Below, in pieces: positions 11,745 through 23,948 of a stretch of DNA of 64,000 nt (within the stretch, counting starts at the first letter, position 1; each line of letters begins with the position of its first letter). The translations under genes and the position numbers were made by a program. The stretch lies in contig OX291543.1 of NCBI GenBank assembly GCA_946406115.1, positions 30,344,815 through 30,408,814 on the forward strand. The letters run 5' to 3'. The notes under the pieces were generated by a model. That model worked only from the letters and a program-made list of their open reading frames with translations, had not been told where the DNA came from and did not search any database. Source of the DNA: Apoda limacodes (Eukaryota > Arthropoda > Insecta > Lepidoptera > Limacodidae).

Positions 11745-13645
11745 CCGATTTGGTAAAATACAATAACACAGTACACTATATATCCTACAATATTAAGCCT
11801 CCAAAGCCTTGTCCAAAGGTTTTATATCTTCGTGCTTTTTCCCGAATGGACGTAGAAAAAAAAATGATAGACGCGGCCGAAATCGACTGGACTCCGGTGT
11901 CTGTGACTTGTGCCTATTATTACCCACATTATTAACTTTTCACTATTTACTGGTATATTTCCTTCTATTTGGCAAAAAGCTTATGCAATTTCCCTGCCTA
12001 AAATCTCCAATCCTACTTCTCGTAGCCTCTTTCGGCCAATTTCTATTTTTCCATTTTTATTCAAAAGTGGTGCTTGAATCGACAGTTTTCCAGTTTTATC
12101 TTCAACAACAACCTTTTAAGTCAAATTCAATCTGGTTTTCGGCCTGGCCATAGCACTAGCTCATTTCTTCTTAAGGTCACAGAAGATATTAGACTGGCAA
12201 TGGACGACACAAAGGTTACTGTTTTATTACTAGTTGACTTCTCAAACGCTTTCAACATCGTTGATTATGATATACTTCTATCTATTCTTACTAACCTTAA
12301 TATTTGTCCTTATGCTTTAAATTGGTTTTCATCCTATCTTCATGGCCGCCAACAGTCTGCTCACATAGATCAACATTCCTCTGAGTGGCGCAATCTTTCT
12401 GCCGGAGTTCCCCATGGAGCAATCCTTTCCTCGCTTTTGTTTTCTATTTTTATCAATTTTATAACTAACCTTCTCAGCTGTACTTACCATCTTTATACCG
12501 ATGACTTGCAACTTTACACAAGCACTGATATTGCAAACATTTCAGAAACCATTGATAAAGTTAATTTAAACCTTGGTTACATTTCCGATTGGTCACGCAG
12601 ATTTGGGGTGACTGTGAACTCGTCCAAATGCCAAGCTTTTATCGTAGGTAGCTCAAGGTTACTCAGTAGGATTGACTTAAGTACTTTGACACAGATATAC
12701 TATGAAAACACTATAGTACCCTTTACCTCTAACGTAAAAGATCTGGGTCTACATATAGACAATTCTTTTAATTGGAATGATCAAATCGCAGACGTTAGTC
12801 GAAAATTGTTCAACAGTTTGCGATCGCTTTATCGATTTAAACATTTTCTACCATCAAAAACCAAAATCTTGCTAGTAGAAACTCTAATCATTCCCATTTT
12901 TGATTATGCTGATGTTTGTTTTTTGGATCTGAGCCAAAATCATCTCAATTCATAAACTTGATCGTCTCCTCAATTCTTGTATAAGATTTATTTTCAACTT
13001 AAGAAAATTTGACCACATTTCCCAATAACGTACTCAGCTTGGCTGGCTACCCATCCGTGAACGCAGATATGTTAGACTTCTATGTTTTCTTTATATGATT
13101 TTAAATAATTCTCATTCTCATTCCTATTTAAAGAAAATGTTTCAATATCTTTACTGTTCACACGACAGAGAGCTTCGTCCCTCCTCTAGCATGCTGCTAC
13201 ATTTACCTTCACATCGTACTGGTTTTATTTCCAATTCTTTTACCATTCAAGCAGCACTACTCTAGAACGCGCTTTTTAAAAATATAAAGGAAACGCCTTC
13301 CCAAAATAAGTTTAAGCATTCGCTATACAAATACTATTTAGGCTCACCTTCATAAATACTTTTCAATGAATCATATACAGTACCTTTAATTATCTATGTA
13401 CCTATTTATACGTATTCATATATATTTATGTATGTGTATTTATGTATATTTAAATATATATTTACATATATGTATCTACGTATTTATTTAATTTATGTAT
13501 TCAAACCCTATACTGTATGTTACGTTTATGATAATATAAAATAAAATATGAATAACCGTTCCTACTTAAACAACTACCTTTAACTGTTAGATAATGCCTA
13601 AGCATTTTATTGCAATAAAGTGTTTAAATAAATAAATACAACTTA
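11745..13645 (+). pseudogene. Decayed, internally deleted CR1-type LINE
   Basis: The linker upstream of the reverse transcriptase is recognisable at 11830-11910 (LRAFSRMDVEKKMIDAAEIDWTP). It is then joined, with a large deletion near 11930, to RT block 1 (FPSIWQKAYAIPLPKISNP, partly out of frame). The longest frame, 12074-12955, carries SGFRPGHST, LLVDFSNAFN, AGVPHG (normally GVPQG), YTDDLQLYTS (normally YADD) and NSSKCQA. After 12955 a frameshift leads to LGWLPIRERRYVRLLC and LHLPSHRTGF; one Trp codon has become TAG near 13263. A 3' tail with GCAATAAAGTG and (TAAA)n ends near 13637. The changed YADD and GVPQG motifs, the stops and the deletion mean it is dead. Confidence 0.85.
12074..12955 (+). 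pseudogene. CR1-type LINE reverse-transcriptase fragment
   Basis: This 293-codon open frame inside the decayed LINE covers RT palm and thumb blocks. In order it shows the fingers motif QSGFRPGHSTSSF (about residue 19), the first catalytic Asp in VDFSNAFN (about residue 55), GVPHG (about 110), the catalytic loop as YTDD instead of YADD (about 140) and the thumb region with DLGLHIDNSFNWNDQI (about 215). The two loop Asp residues persist. It lacks the endonuclease domain and its C-terminal part is out of frame, so it is a relic and not a host gene. Confidence 0.8.
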
Positions 13646-13817
13646 TTTTATGATGAAGTGGAATTTATTTCATTATTTCCAGTTTCGTTCGTTTCTAAAT
13701 CAAATTCGTGAGCTTGATCTTTAGGGGATAATAGTAAAGGAAACAAGGTTCGAACTTCGTTTGGTAACACAATGACCCTTAAATTAAGATAAAAAAAGTT
13801 CAATTTATGAACATACT
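13646..13817. other. Short gene-free spacer
   Basis: AT-rich spacer between the CR1 LINE tail and the next R2 repeat. Nothing recognised. Confidence 0.4.
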
Positions 13818-14195
13818 AGCTTCTGCCAGTGGCTTCGCTTCGGCGTAGGTTCTTAGAGCTGCTCGTCAATTATGGAAAAAAAAACTATCAAATATTTCCT
13901 CCTTAATGGCATAATACATTCTTGTCTGTGAAACCACCGAAACACCCAACCCAATCTGTCAAGCCGTTTAGAAGTTACGTGAAAAAGATAAGTACGGAAG
14001 GACAATTCTTAGTACCCGTTGTCCTATTACCCGTTTTCGCGTAAGAATGAAGCATTTTCTCGCGGTAAAAAGTAGCCTATGTTTATCAGAGTTAATGTCA
14101 GCTTCTAATGGTAAAAGAATTTTTCAAATCGGTCCAGTAGTTTCGGAGCCTATTCAATACAAACATACTTACATACAAAACTTATTTTTTGTACC
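13818..14195 (-). repeat. Interspersed repeat, family R2 (long subtype)
   Basis: It begins with ACTAGCTTCTGCCAGTGGCT and contains CCGTTTAGAAGTTA, TACCCGTTGTCCTATTACCC, CGCGGTAAAAAGTAG and TCGGTCCAGTAGTTTCGGAG. The same blocks occur in the same order and spacing at 23949-24390, so the two are copies of one element about 0.4 kb long. Small open frames inside it are incidental. Confidence 0.75.
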
Positions 14196-16737
14196 ATCAC
14201 CTAAATCCTTTGAGTATCAAAGTTTTTTTAACATGCACAAAGATCTTATTTCCATTCTATCCAATCTCTTCAAAAAGTGACAAAACGCCTTTTTATTAGA
14301 TTGGATTTCGTGAGTTCAATGTTAAATAATTTGGTAAACACTATCTTTGTTTGTACATACTTACCTATGTACCTTCTGCAATTTTGTTTTCGTAACTTAT
14401 TGTAACATAAAATTAATAAATAACTAATAAAATTAAATAATCATAAGTACATTAACAAATTACTCAAATTAAATCTTACAATAATCGATTTATTTTAAAC
14501 ATAAAATATAATTGTCTGTGCTCATAGAAAATTTTCCTAAGAACCAAGTCATAGAAAATAGTTTTCTGTGTTCCAAATGATAAGCGTTTATCCGTGTTTG
14601 TGTAGCGGACACTTCTAAAGCACAGCAGGCGTTGTTCTGCCCTTAAAGTTAATGCGCTGCAGCGCCATCTGTAACTATTCGAATGCGCGGATTTCTATTA
14701 GAAACTTACCCAATCCAGGCATGTTTATGTCGATAAACTAACCTACCCATCTGTTAGAAATGTATAGAGTTATTGACCATGTAAAGCCCGTCGGCATGAT
14801 TTTTCCGACATCTTGAACAATTATCGTCATATTTCAATCCCAAAATTATAGGCGAATTTTGTTTGTATGGGACACTGATAATTGAGGTCCTCCTGCGTGA
14901 CAAAAGGTAAGCTGTTCGCCGAGTGTATCTGAATTATGGTGGCTTTATGTACCTATATTACCATACGTCGTACATTACCACCTTTAAAGTAAAAGCGGAA
15001 AAATTAAAGACCTGGGACAGAATAATATACCCCTGTTTCCGTGTATACAAAAGTAAGTCAGGATTGGGCTGGGGATTCTTAATTAATTAATTGCCACTTT
15101 ATCAAATGATCTTAATCCATTAATATGACCCTTAATTATTTAATGACCCCGTTAATTAATTTTAATTAATTACATTAACAAATAACAAAACGTCTGTTAT
15201 ACTCAAATAATTACTAGCTTTGGCCTGCGGTATGTGGTCACCTTAATTTTCACGCAAGAACATCTACTTTTTTTATAACAGAAAGACCTGGTTTAGGTTA
15301 GGAAACTAACTCAAAATGTTTGTGCTAGCCTGCTCTCAGTGTTACCTACGTTTAATTTATCGAAGCGAAGTCCGCATTATTAATATCAAAAGTTAATAAA
15401 TGGCAGCTGCAAATCCGCGAAATTTTTGTTTGCTTTGTTATCTAAAACGTGTTTGGTGAAGAAGTGATAAAGGTAATCGCACTACTCTTTATGGAGAGAC
15501 AGTTTGTTTGTTTGTAAGTATATACGTATGAAATAATCTCAGTAAAAACACCGTTCAAACAGCTATAATACTCCATACGGACATAAGTTATGATGAACGT
15601 AGACGCGGCAGAATCCTAGTATACACTAAGTGTAACGAACAGCATGATGTAATAATATGAACCCGGTAGCCGGATGTTACGATTTAACACAAAGAAAGCA
15701 AATGACGGTCCAAGAGATTTGGATACAAAACTGCCGCGTGGATTTCTAAATCTTTTAAAGAACATTAAACTATTCTTAATAACTGGTTTTCCCTTGTTTT
15801 TTGATTTAGTAGTCGTTGATTGTTATTCCCCACGGTCCAAAATGGTTTGTAGCAGTTAGTTTCTTTATATATATAAGTACGCAATACGCGGTTTCGGCTG
15901 CCTCCTTCAACAGCAAATGCTTATTTTGTGGAATGAACACCATAAAGGGTGTTGCAAGCATCAATATTTTACGGTGATTTCTTAACGTTACGCGTTACTT
16001 TACCTTTGAGATCAATTTATTTACAAAGAGAAAAACAATTTTAATTTGCAACGATACACCGGTGACAGTAAAATACGGTAAAAAGCGATTTTTCTACCCT
16101 TCTAATGCTATTTTTTTTTGAAAAGATAAAGTATACAAAAACATATTTAGCTTCGAACTCGATTTCATAACTTAGAAATGATTAAATTCTTGATTTTAAA
16201 GAAGTCCATCTTTATAACTGAAATAAAACTAAATCTCAAAATAAGCATATTTATCTTAAAATTACAAAAAATCTAAGAATAAAATAGTATCAGAAACAGA
16301 CAGGTGGTAATTTTACAACAAAAATATATTTTTAATCTGAGAAAATATATTTTTAGAATAACTAAATATTTTGAGAAAGTACTCCGTCTTGTAAAGAGAA
16401 ATCCTTTTTATCTGTGTACAATTTGTACATAGAAGACTTTATCGCAGTTACTCTACATTTCATCCTAATTATAATTAAGAACTTTTGGAAAGTAAGTTTG
16501 TTCATTGGCGCATTATCTTATGTGTGAGCTATAATATATATATCTGTTTGTTTATTTGTAGGAACCGGTATCAATTTCCGACTATATCGAAATGAAATCC
16601 GAAGCAGATAAAGTTTTATTTACTTATCTAGTTCACTTATCAACCCTTTCGCTTAGTAGTGATAAGATCAACTTTAACATTATAGTTTGTATTTTGTCAA
16701 ATGCATGTATATGTATGTAATCAATGTTATTGTTTGC
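14196..16737. other. Gene-free stretch
   Basis: No supported gene. 15075-15180 is unusually rich in TTAATTAA and TTAATTAATT blocks. 15230-15620 is less AT-rich but unrecognised. The ACCATCACCTAAATCC-type sequence after 14190 has no domain. Confidence 0.4.
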
Positions 16738-16772
16738 TGACGTCAAATAGTTCACCTACTTATTTGACGTCA
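16738..16772. promoter_or_regulatory. Palindrome of two CRE-like TGACGTCA sites
   Basis: TGACGTCAAATA at 16738-16749 and its exact reverse complement TATTTGACGTCA at 16761-16772 are separated by 11 bp. Each arm contains the full TGACGTCA octamer bound by CREB/ATF bZIP proteins. No gene start is evident nearby, so any regulatory role is speculation; it may simply be a hairpin. Confidence 0.35.
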
Positions 16773-16883
16773 CATTATTAATATTATAATAAAGGAAAAC
16801 AAAACAACCAAGTTTCAACAAATATCAAATACCTATTAACATATAATTCTCTTAAATCACTCTATCTAGTTATAATAACCTCA
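16773..16883. other. Short AT-rich spacer
   Basis: AT-rich spacer leading into the (TAAA/ATAA)n tail of the SINE. Nothing else seen. Confidence 0.4.
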
Positions 16884-17175
16884 TTAATAATTATAAATAA
16901 ATAATAAATAAATAATAAATAAATATTTTTGGACATTACACACAGCGCCGTCTAGCCCCAAAGTAGGCAAAGCTTGTGTTATGGGTAACAGACAACGGAT
17001 ATAAATACATATATAATCCTTTTTTTTTGTAAATACATAAATATCATATATAAATACACCCAGACTCCAGACAAACACAAATGTTTATCACATAAATGTT
17101 TTTCCAGTGCGAGAATCGAACCCACACCCTCTGCACGGCAGTCCGTCACACTACCAACTAGGCTGCGAGGGAGAA
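16884..17175 (-). mobile_element. tRNA-derived SINE, full length
   Basis: On the minus strand it starts with a tRNA-like head: an A-box-like AGCCTAGTTGGTAG (17164-17151) and a B box GGTTCGATTCTC (17122-17111) followed by GCACTGG. A tRNA-unrelated body follows, with CAAACATTTGTG-like sequence, CAGACTCCAG (complement), CCGTTGTCTG and TTTGGGGCTAGACGGCG. It ends in an (AAATAAAT)n tail at 16886-16925. The plus-strand copy at 26490-26789 shares head and body. The internal Pol III promoter boxes are recognisable but degenerate. Confidence 0.8.
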
Positions 17176-19137
17176 GTCGATAATCAGTTGCGTATAGTTT
17201 AAAAGATCTAAGCGTAAATCGCTACAGACGGCGGGAAGTGACTTTGCTTAGACTATGTATTGATATAGATAGGTGATTTATAACCTTTAAAATCCCTCAA
17301 GATTTTGAGGTTGTGGTTACTCAAAGCACTATTAACATTTCATACACCGTAAAAATAATAATGTACAACCCGATAAAGACCAGCCTGATATTGCACAGAC
17401 AATAACGACTGCCCCAATACTCCGTGTACAGCACCCCCATAATTTGTGTACATATACTTAGGATCTTCATTAATCCTCTTTCTCCAAGGAGAGGCCTATG
17501 TCCCTGCAGGAGGGCTAATAATGACTGTAGCGGTGGTAATATTAATTGTATAGCCTGATATTGAACCTGTAATAACTTTCAGCCCTATATTCCGTGAACA
17601 TGAAAATGACGTCATTATTTCGTGTATATTCCATAGTTTCTAATTAATGGTCGATCAATCATTAATTATTATTGCTGCTAATAATCTAAAAATGCTGTGG
17701 ATTCCATGGACTAATAATTAAAAGCGAGAATTGTACACAAATTATAGACAGTACAATACGCATCATGTGACATCTTGGACTTCAACTCTGTGATCTGATT
17801 AACTATTAATACAAAATATACGTCTATTCCAAAATTTATTCAATTTAATACCTTATCGTTTTATATGTAAATCATGGTCTGGTGTATTTTGTATGGCAGA
17901 GTTGTTAAAAAGCACAAGTTAATGGTAAGTAGACATTAAGGTAACTAAGGTTATCTCCGGGTATAGGGATGTTCCATGTAAACTGATGCACAAAAATAAT
18001 TATAGTTTACGTTTTCTAATTGTACATGATATAACTAAGAAATAACTAAACGAGTAATTCTCATATGTTTTCAATACGTAAATAAATTTCAGCCTTTATT
18101 TAGCGTTTTTAGTTTGGAAATAGTATTTTAGGTTTTGTTTTGTATTTTATATAAGTAAAACAAATTGTATTCTCACTTTCAATGCCTCAAAAAGTTGGGA
18201 TGTGCTTAAATTATCAAATAAAAGCTTATGCTCGTCTATATTTGAAGTTGGCCTACAAGCAAACTTTGATGTGGATAACACAGAAGCTATTGTTTTATTT
18301 GAACTTTCTTTGTACATTTAAAAAGACAAAGAATAAATCAACCCTGCCTTAATTCACTTTGTTATGAACTTTCACAGGTTTCATATTGTTTTATTGTATC
18401 ATTGTGAAGAGTCTTGAAGGAAATCAAAATTGTGTACAGGCTGCGTACTTTGAACACAAATATTGTTTAACAAAACCGGTTCAGAGTTTTCAGATATCTG
18501 CAACAATTATTATTCTAGGGAATGGTAATCTATCCAATTGGCTCATTTTTCATAATATTATTAAAACAGCGCAATTCTATCCTTTTTACCACCCTCGGAA
18601 TAAAAGCTGTCGGTCGAAAGCTTCGCAACGAAACTAGTTTTCTTCTTCGGGTAAAAAAAGTGTCATATTGTACTTACTGGGTATTAAATATACTGCCCTA
18701 TAATAATTTTATTGTATACCTATATATATTAATATTGAATATACTAAAACTCAAACTCAAAGTATTTAAAAAAATATAGAAATTGTAGGCAAATCTCATT
18801 AACTAAACAAAAAGTCCATCCTTATAAAAATAATGAAGTAAACAACTATTCCTCGTTACTCAGCACTGAATAAGACTTTGCTGTAATATACCCTCGTGAA
18901 TTACGACTGTTCTTTATTACTGCCTTCATTCCAATATTTGCGGTGGAATATTTACTGCTCACTGTACTACTTTTAATGACAATAAAAAGATTAGGCCTGT
19001 TTCAAGTCAACTTACTGAGTAGTTATTACAACAGAGGCAAAGCTCGCTAGATTGGTTTGGTAATCTCAAGTATAAACCAGTGGACGAAGGTACATAGTTC
19101 TAGCTATTAACTTTTACATATGACAATATTATATAAC
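17176..19137. other. Gene-free stretch with a retroposon scrap
   Basis: At 17468-17530 the minus strand reads like the lepidopteran retroposon end 'GACATAGGCCTCTCC' preceded by CCTCCTGCAGG. The remainder, including two overlapping open frames at 18386-18779, has no recognisable domain and looks like AT-rich non-coding DNA. Confidence 0.35.
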
Positions 19138-19260
19138 TAGCTTTTGCCCACGGCTTTGCTCGCGCAGAATTCCGTAATCACCGAGGTGGCCATCATACCC
19201 ATAGATTCACTTACGTTAACTATATTTTGCGTTTTACTGTCCCTTCAGCTACATCTTAAC
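19138..19260 (-). repeat. Interspersed repeat fragment, family R2
   Basis: The start ACTAGCTTTTGCCCACGGCT, then TTGCTCGCGCAG, is the terminal motif of family R2 in reverse orientation. The rest of the element is diverged, and the other end is not clear. Confidence 0.4.
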
Positions 19261-20100
19261 CGTAACCCGTAGCGTCGTTGCAATGTTAAAAAGAACAGAA
19301 AATGAAATCATGTGAGAACTCTCGATTGATGTACGAAAAGTAGTACGCCCTTTCGTTGGTACTTGAAGAAATAGTGCTAGTGGTATCCGTTTTCCGTTAT
19401 TGCGTATTCTGTTAGAACCCTTAGAAGAGATAAAAATTTTCTTCCCAAGCTTCCTATGCTACCTACCGCTAATATTTTATGTTTTTATAACTTAGTACAG
19501 TACAGTGTACGCTATAATCGAACTTGTTTGTATTGGAGACTAATAAACTGGTTGGCTGAAATGTTTTAATAATGTTAGAAGTAGCCACTTTAGCATAAAT
19601 CCATATTCGTGTTGTATTAAGGTTGTTATCGGTAAACACAGAAATTTAAGCTTCTTTCAAGTTTAATTAAACGTAAATGGCAATCAATTCATGTAATATT
19701 ATTTTCTTACCACATCAAGTGTATCTTTGTTTAGTGTTTGTATAGAAAAATATCATTATGTATTGGAAAACTTATTTTAACATCATGTTTTTGAGATTTT
19801 ACGGTCAGAGTAAATATTCAACTGAAATTATAGACTAACAGCAAATTTCGGAAATCTGGAAAAAAACGAGGAATCGAAAAAAGGTCTGTTAAAGTATTAG
19901 TATAGAATAGAAAATCAAAATCGATTTATATAACTTCTAAAAAAAAAATAACACCACCAGTCATAAAACTATAACTGTCGTCATCGCCTCGTATCAAGCT
20001 ATGTATCTTAGAAGTAGATGCTTTGATTTTAACCGTATTATTTTCGATTTAATGTATTCTTATCCAATCTAAGCTGCCTCAAAAGGAACCGGCCGTATCA
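19261..20100. other. Gene-free stretch, nothing recognised
   Basis: AT-rich sequence with no supported coding, RNA or repeat feature. Confidence 0.4.
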
Positions 20101-20200
20101 CATCTCGTATCAGAGCGGCGACGGCGTACCGAGACCGCGTGTTACATCTCGTATCACATCTCGTATCAGAGCGGCGGCGGCGTACCGAGACCGCGTGTTA
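20101..20200. repeat. GC-rich 56-bp direct repeat, two copies
   Basis: A 44-bp GC-rich block (CATCTCGTATCAGAGCGGCG followed by GCGTACCGAGACCGCGTG) occurs at 20101-20144 and again at 20157-20200 with one mismatch. The 12-bp spacer itself repeats the CATCTCGTATCA motif. This is a local duplication in an otherwise AT-rich area. An open frame starting at 20195 carries no recognisable domain. Confidence 0.75.
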
Positions 20201-20440
20201 TTGCACATCACTCGACATAAAGTTAGGTTATGCCATAATGATACGGGTTGGCGACACAGATACTGTAATCGGATGGGGTTAATATGGATCTATATCTGGA
20301 AAATCCGTATGGGTGTTTTCAGTAATACCTATGTCTATTTCATCACGAACATGGGTTTGCTCCATATGCGAGGCGCCTTTATCACACATTTTGTTCTTAT
20401 GATGCGTGATACACGCACGCTAGACGCTGCCCACGGTGGC

Positions 20441-20510
20441 ATTCTCGGGCCCGGATTAATAGTCGTGGCTAAAACAAAGTAACATTCTAAGACAGATTCT
20501 TAGTAAGCGA
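20441..20510 (+). repeat. Partial copy of the TGAGGCCCG-type terminal sequence
   Basis: CTCGGGCCCGGATTAATAGT followed by CGTGGCTAAAACAAAG matches the left terminus of the adjacent inverted-repeat element at 20541. It may be a truncated or nested copy of the same family. Confidence 0.45.
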
Positions 20511-20540
20511 AAATGTCATTAAATGCAACAACGAACATAA

Positions 20541-21151
20541 CTGAGGCCCGTTATAATAGTCGTTGCTTAGACAAAGTTTTACTTATTGCTAAGACATAGG
20601 CTTTGTTCGATTAATGTAATAATAAACAATACTTAGACACACACATGTTTCTGAGCATGCTCTTATTCTTAGCTAAGCCTGAGTAACGTATTTCCTTTAC
20701 TCAGGACAAGTCTAAGCACGTAATGTGTTAATAATAATAAAACATGAATTCAAGTAATCAAATATCCACGAATTTATGTGGGGGTACTATAGGCAAATGG
20801 GAGCGGTGCGAGGGGTGGGGAAATAATTCTATTAAATAAGTACCTACGGTACTTTGCTTTTTATGGCATTTGATGCACGCAAGTAAAGGTTAGAAGCCTA
20901 ACAGCATTCTCGATAAACAAAACCACTGTTTGACATGAAAAAAGTATAGAATTTTAGGTAAAAAAAAAACGAAAGCCATTAATGATAATCACCGCAATCA
21001 TTTTCTTATACGGTTATCAAAATGGCTATCTGTTTTTGAAAATCCAGTAAATATGACCTATAGCAATAGTAAGTATTGTATAGAATTCTCCAAATAAGAC
21101 TTTCACAAATATTACTTAGGACATTACTTAGCAACGAAATCCGGGCCTCAG
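20541..21151. mobile_element. MITE-like element with imperfect terminal inverted repeats
   Basis: The left end reads CTGAGGCCCG, then TAATAGTCGTTGCTTAGACA. The right end read in reverse reads CTGAGGCCCG, then GATTTCGTTGCTAAGTAA. The outer 10 bp are identical and the CGTTGCTwAG block recurs about 8-12 bp inward. The element is about 610 bp and encodes nothing. No clear target-site duplication was seen. A non-autonomous DNA transposon is the simplest reading. Confidence 0.55.
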
Positions 21152-21521
21152 ATTAGTTTCACGCATGCAAAGAAGACGTGATGAAATACGCATATCACTG
21201 AAAGCGAACTTAGCGCCTTTATAATAACAAAGACTACGAGTGTATCGTAGCAGTGGTCGGTCCTGAGCTTCGTAGCAATTTGTAGCGAGGCGCCTACAGA
21301 GCTACGTCGTGACGTAGACGCGACGTTTTTGCGACATCGTTGCACGAAAACGATTTCAGGCAACTAACACAAAATAAGTGATAGCAATAATGTACTACAA
21401 GGCCGTTACTGTTACCAGTAGCACTACTTGTAAAGGAAGGTTGGAAACACGATGTCAAAAAAAATTAAATAGTTTTACTTTATTATAAGGCGCTGAAATA
21501 GAAGAAAGTAACTGTATATAT
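21152..21521. other. Gene-free GC-richer stretch
   Basis: Between 21160 and 21365 the sequence is GC-richer with repeated TACG/GTAG motifs (CTACGAGTGTATCGTAGCAG). It resembles the body of an unclassified DNA-transposon relic. The open frame on the minus strand is not credible as a protein. Confidence 0.3.
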
Positions 21522-21568
21522 AAAAAATATAAATTAAAAGTGACCGGCTTTTAATTTATAATATTTTT
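21522..21568. repeat. Imperfect 19-bp hairpin
   Basis: AAAAAATATAAATTAAAAG is followed by a 7-nt spacer (TGACCGG) and CTTTTAATTTATAATATTTT, which is its reverse complement with a 2-nt bulge. AT-rich stem, no known function. Confidence 0.55.
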
Positions 21569-21610
21569 CATCACTGATGCTTTAAAAGTAGAAAGTATTT
21601 AACTCGAAAT

Positions 21611-21635
21611 GCGGGATGTAAATTTGATTTACATC
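21611..21635. repeat. Perfect 11-bp hairpin GGGATGTAAAT
   Basis: GGGATGTAAAT, a 3-nt loop and ATTTACATCCC form a perfect inverted repeat. A further GGGATGTAA follows at 21640. It lies about 45 bp from another hairpin. Confidence 0.55.
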
Positions 21636-22440
21636 CCACGGGATGTAAGTAATTTTAAAAGTCGAACAGGGCTTTCACCATTCACCAAGTCATTTTATAT
21701 TATCAAACTATCGCACCATCGACTAACGCGCGAAGAAAGTAGTAAAAAGAAGTGGTAGGTAATTTATATATGAAATAGTGGTTAGTAACTAAGTGGCGGT
21801 TTGAAAATGAGTTTTTCGTTTTCTCTGGTGTCCTCGTAGATGTGATGAGAAGTAGGTGTAAGTGATCAATTCCACCCTCGAACAATGAGAAACGAATTCG
21901 TTCGTTCGTGTGCCTAAATATCTCGTGGTATAAATGATGAATTACATCCTATGTTTATCAATCTACCATTAATCAAGTTTGATTCCATATATTTTTCATT
22001 TGAATAAGAAAAAAAGTATTAAAATTACTGCGTTCAAGAAAAGGTGTTCTCGTGCAAACAATCCTGACGTCTGTTATTTGAAAAGTTTTATATTAATTTT
22101 AGGAATAATATTTTGAAAGAAATGCGCCTTGTGAAACTGACGTTTTGCAAGGTTGTAAATTATTCCAGGTTAATACATTGCTGCCGCGGCCCGCAAACGT
22201 AGTATAACCGGACGATTTCACCTAAGATATGGTCGCATATCGTAGCGTTTGAGAAAACAAAGATTTAAAGTTTTGTTTTCATTCATATTGTGAAAGTTTA
22301 TATAGTCTTTGAAATTATAAAAGTCATTAAATGATGTTGTTGTTGGCAACATTTTGGTCACAGTTATTTTGGTACGAGATAAATATAGACAAGGAATTAT
22401 CTATCATTCAAAGCTTACAGCGCCAGTTTGACCACGAAGA
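21636..22440. other. Gene-free stretch
   Basis: No gene is supported. A short GC-rich patch near 22180-22215 (TGCTGCCGCGGCCCGC) stands out but has no match I know. Confidence 0.35.
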
Positions 22441-22582
22441 GTAACCCACTTTTCTGACCCTCTGTCCTTGGATGTTTGGTCGCTAGTGTCGTTGTAAGTT
22501 CACACCATTTCAATATGGCGACTGTAGTTTTGATTTTCGACCACCGAGAAAACATTCAACACACAGTGCAACAACCTTTTGA
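22441..22582. mobile_element. Short MITE, family A, degenerate copy
   Basis: It contains CACTTTTCTGACCCTCTGTC, GGTCGCTAGTGTCG and CAATATGGCGACTGTAG, and ends near CACAGTGCAACAACCTTTT. The copies at 30096-30211 and 47438-47559 share the AGTGCAACAAACTTTTCTGA termini in inverted orientation. The termini here are worn. Confidence 0.55.
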
Positions 22583-23948
22583 GTAAACATTCCGACAATA
22601 TCGTTCAGATAAACCATCACATTTAAAACATCAATTTAAATGAAACTGGAAGGTTTCACGACGATAAAGTGTAAAGCCACTTCTAAGGAATTCTAATTTG
22701 ACCAATAAAAGAGAGCCCAAGAAAGTGTTCATGATAGTCAAGAGGACAAGAACACTGGTTTGAAAGTTTACTATATTTTGCATATGAGTATTAAAAAATT
22801 GTAAAAAGATCAGTCGGATAAAATTATCGTTGAAGAACTAAGGATTAAAAAAACGAGAATTGAGATTGATCATTGATATATTGATGAGAAGGTTAAAATG
22901 AGGATGGTCTCAACGGTGATTTGGCATTAAATCTCCACCTAACAGGCATAAAAATCCTAAAGATAGCCTAGAATATTCAGTTCTTAGGTATTAACAATGT
23001 TAAATTACCTGGCACACCCGTCAAAAGAACAAAGACAAAGAAATGAATCTAATTCTGACGAATAGATAGATAAAAAATATAATATAGAGTATTATATTCA
23101 CTAGTTTAAGTAATGATAAAATATAACATCATTAACAATTCTGATGTTTTTTTGGTCTTTTAGCGATTCCTACTTGACATTTTTTTTTTCTATTCATATG
23201 ACTACATTTGATTGCTAGGTATGCATAGGTGGTAAATCGCATAAACATTGCAAAGTATTATTTGTGTATACATAAAAAATAGACGCATTCATATATTTAT
23301 TACATAAATTAAAATACATAGTCAAATATATACTCTTTATTATTATTATATTTAAATAAACAAATCTTATTAATTTTTTTTTTGCTATAGGAATAAACAT
23401 TACCATAACCATAGCCTTTTCTTATTTCTTTTTGACAAATTATGGTTAGGGAGGGCAATAGTGAAAATAGGTTGAGTGCCCCACTTTCAAAATTTTTTTT
23501 TGACATCTACAGGATCAGGTCATCTGAGGTGCACGGCCAATTCGTCAGAAACTTTTACAGTTCTATTAAAATCAATAATGAAACCCGTCTGCAAGGTAAC
23601 CGATGTGCGGTGCTTAGGGCGCTCTATAAGCCCAAATCATATGCCCCTAATTCGTCGTAATTCATTATGGGGCCTCATATTGCGGATTTTAACTTATTAC
23701 GATAATTCCAACATACCATTTGAGTAATTGACGTAGAGCTAAGCCATGTCATGGGCCCCTATTCTAATATTACTATTGGTAAAAGTACTTAAATTTAAAA
23801 GTTAAACATACTTACTACATATATTATAAGCTACCAATGTAGTTGTGTTTCACTAATGTATCCGAGGCCTGTTCATAGGTGTACATTGCAGTAGGTCACC
23901 TTAAAATTATAAAAAGTTAAAAAACTGATTCAATATCAATATAATAAT
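22583..23948. other. Gene-free stretch
   Basis: AT-rich with no supported gene. 23440-23740 is less AT-rich and open for about 70-80 codons in two overlapping plus-strand frames, but neither encodes a recognisable domain. Confidence 0.35.

Noticed and set aside
17100..17175. A tRNA gene on the minus strand
   Set aside because: A and B boxes are present but the cloverleaf arms do not pair properly and the sequence continues into a SINE body with an A-rich tail.
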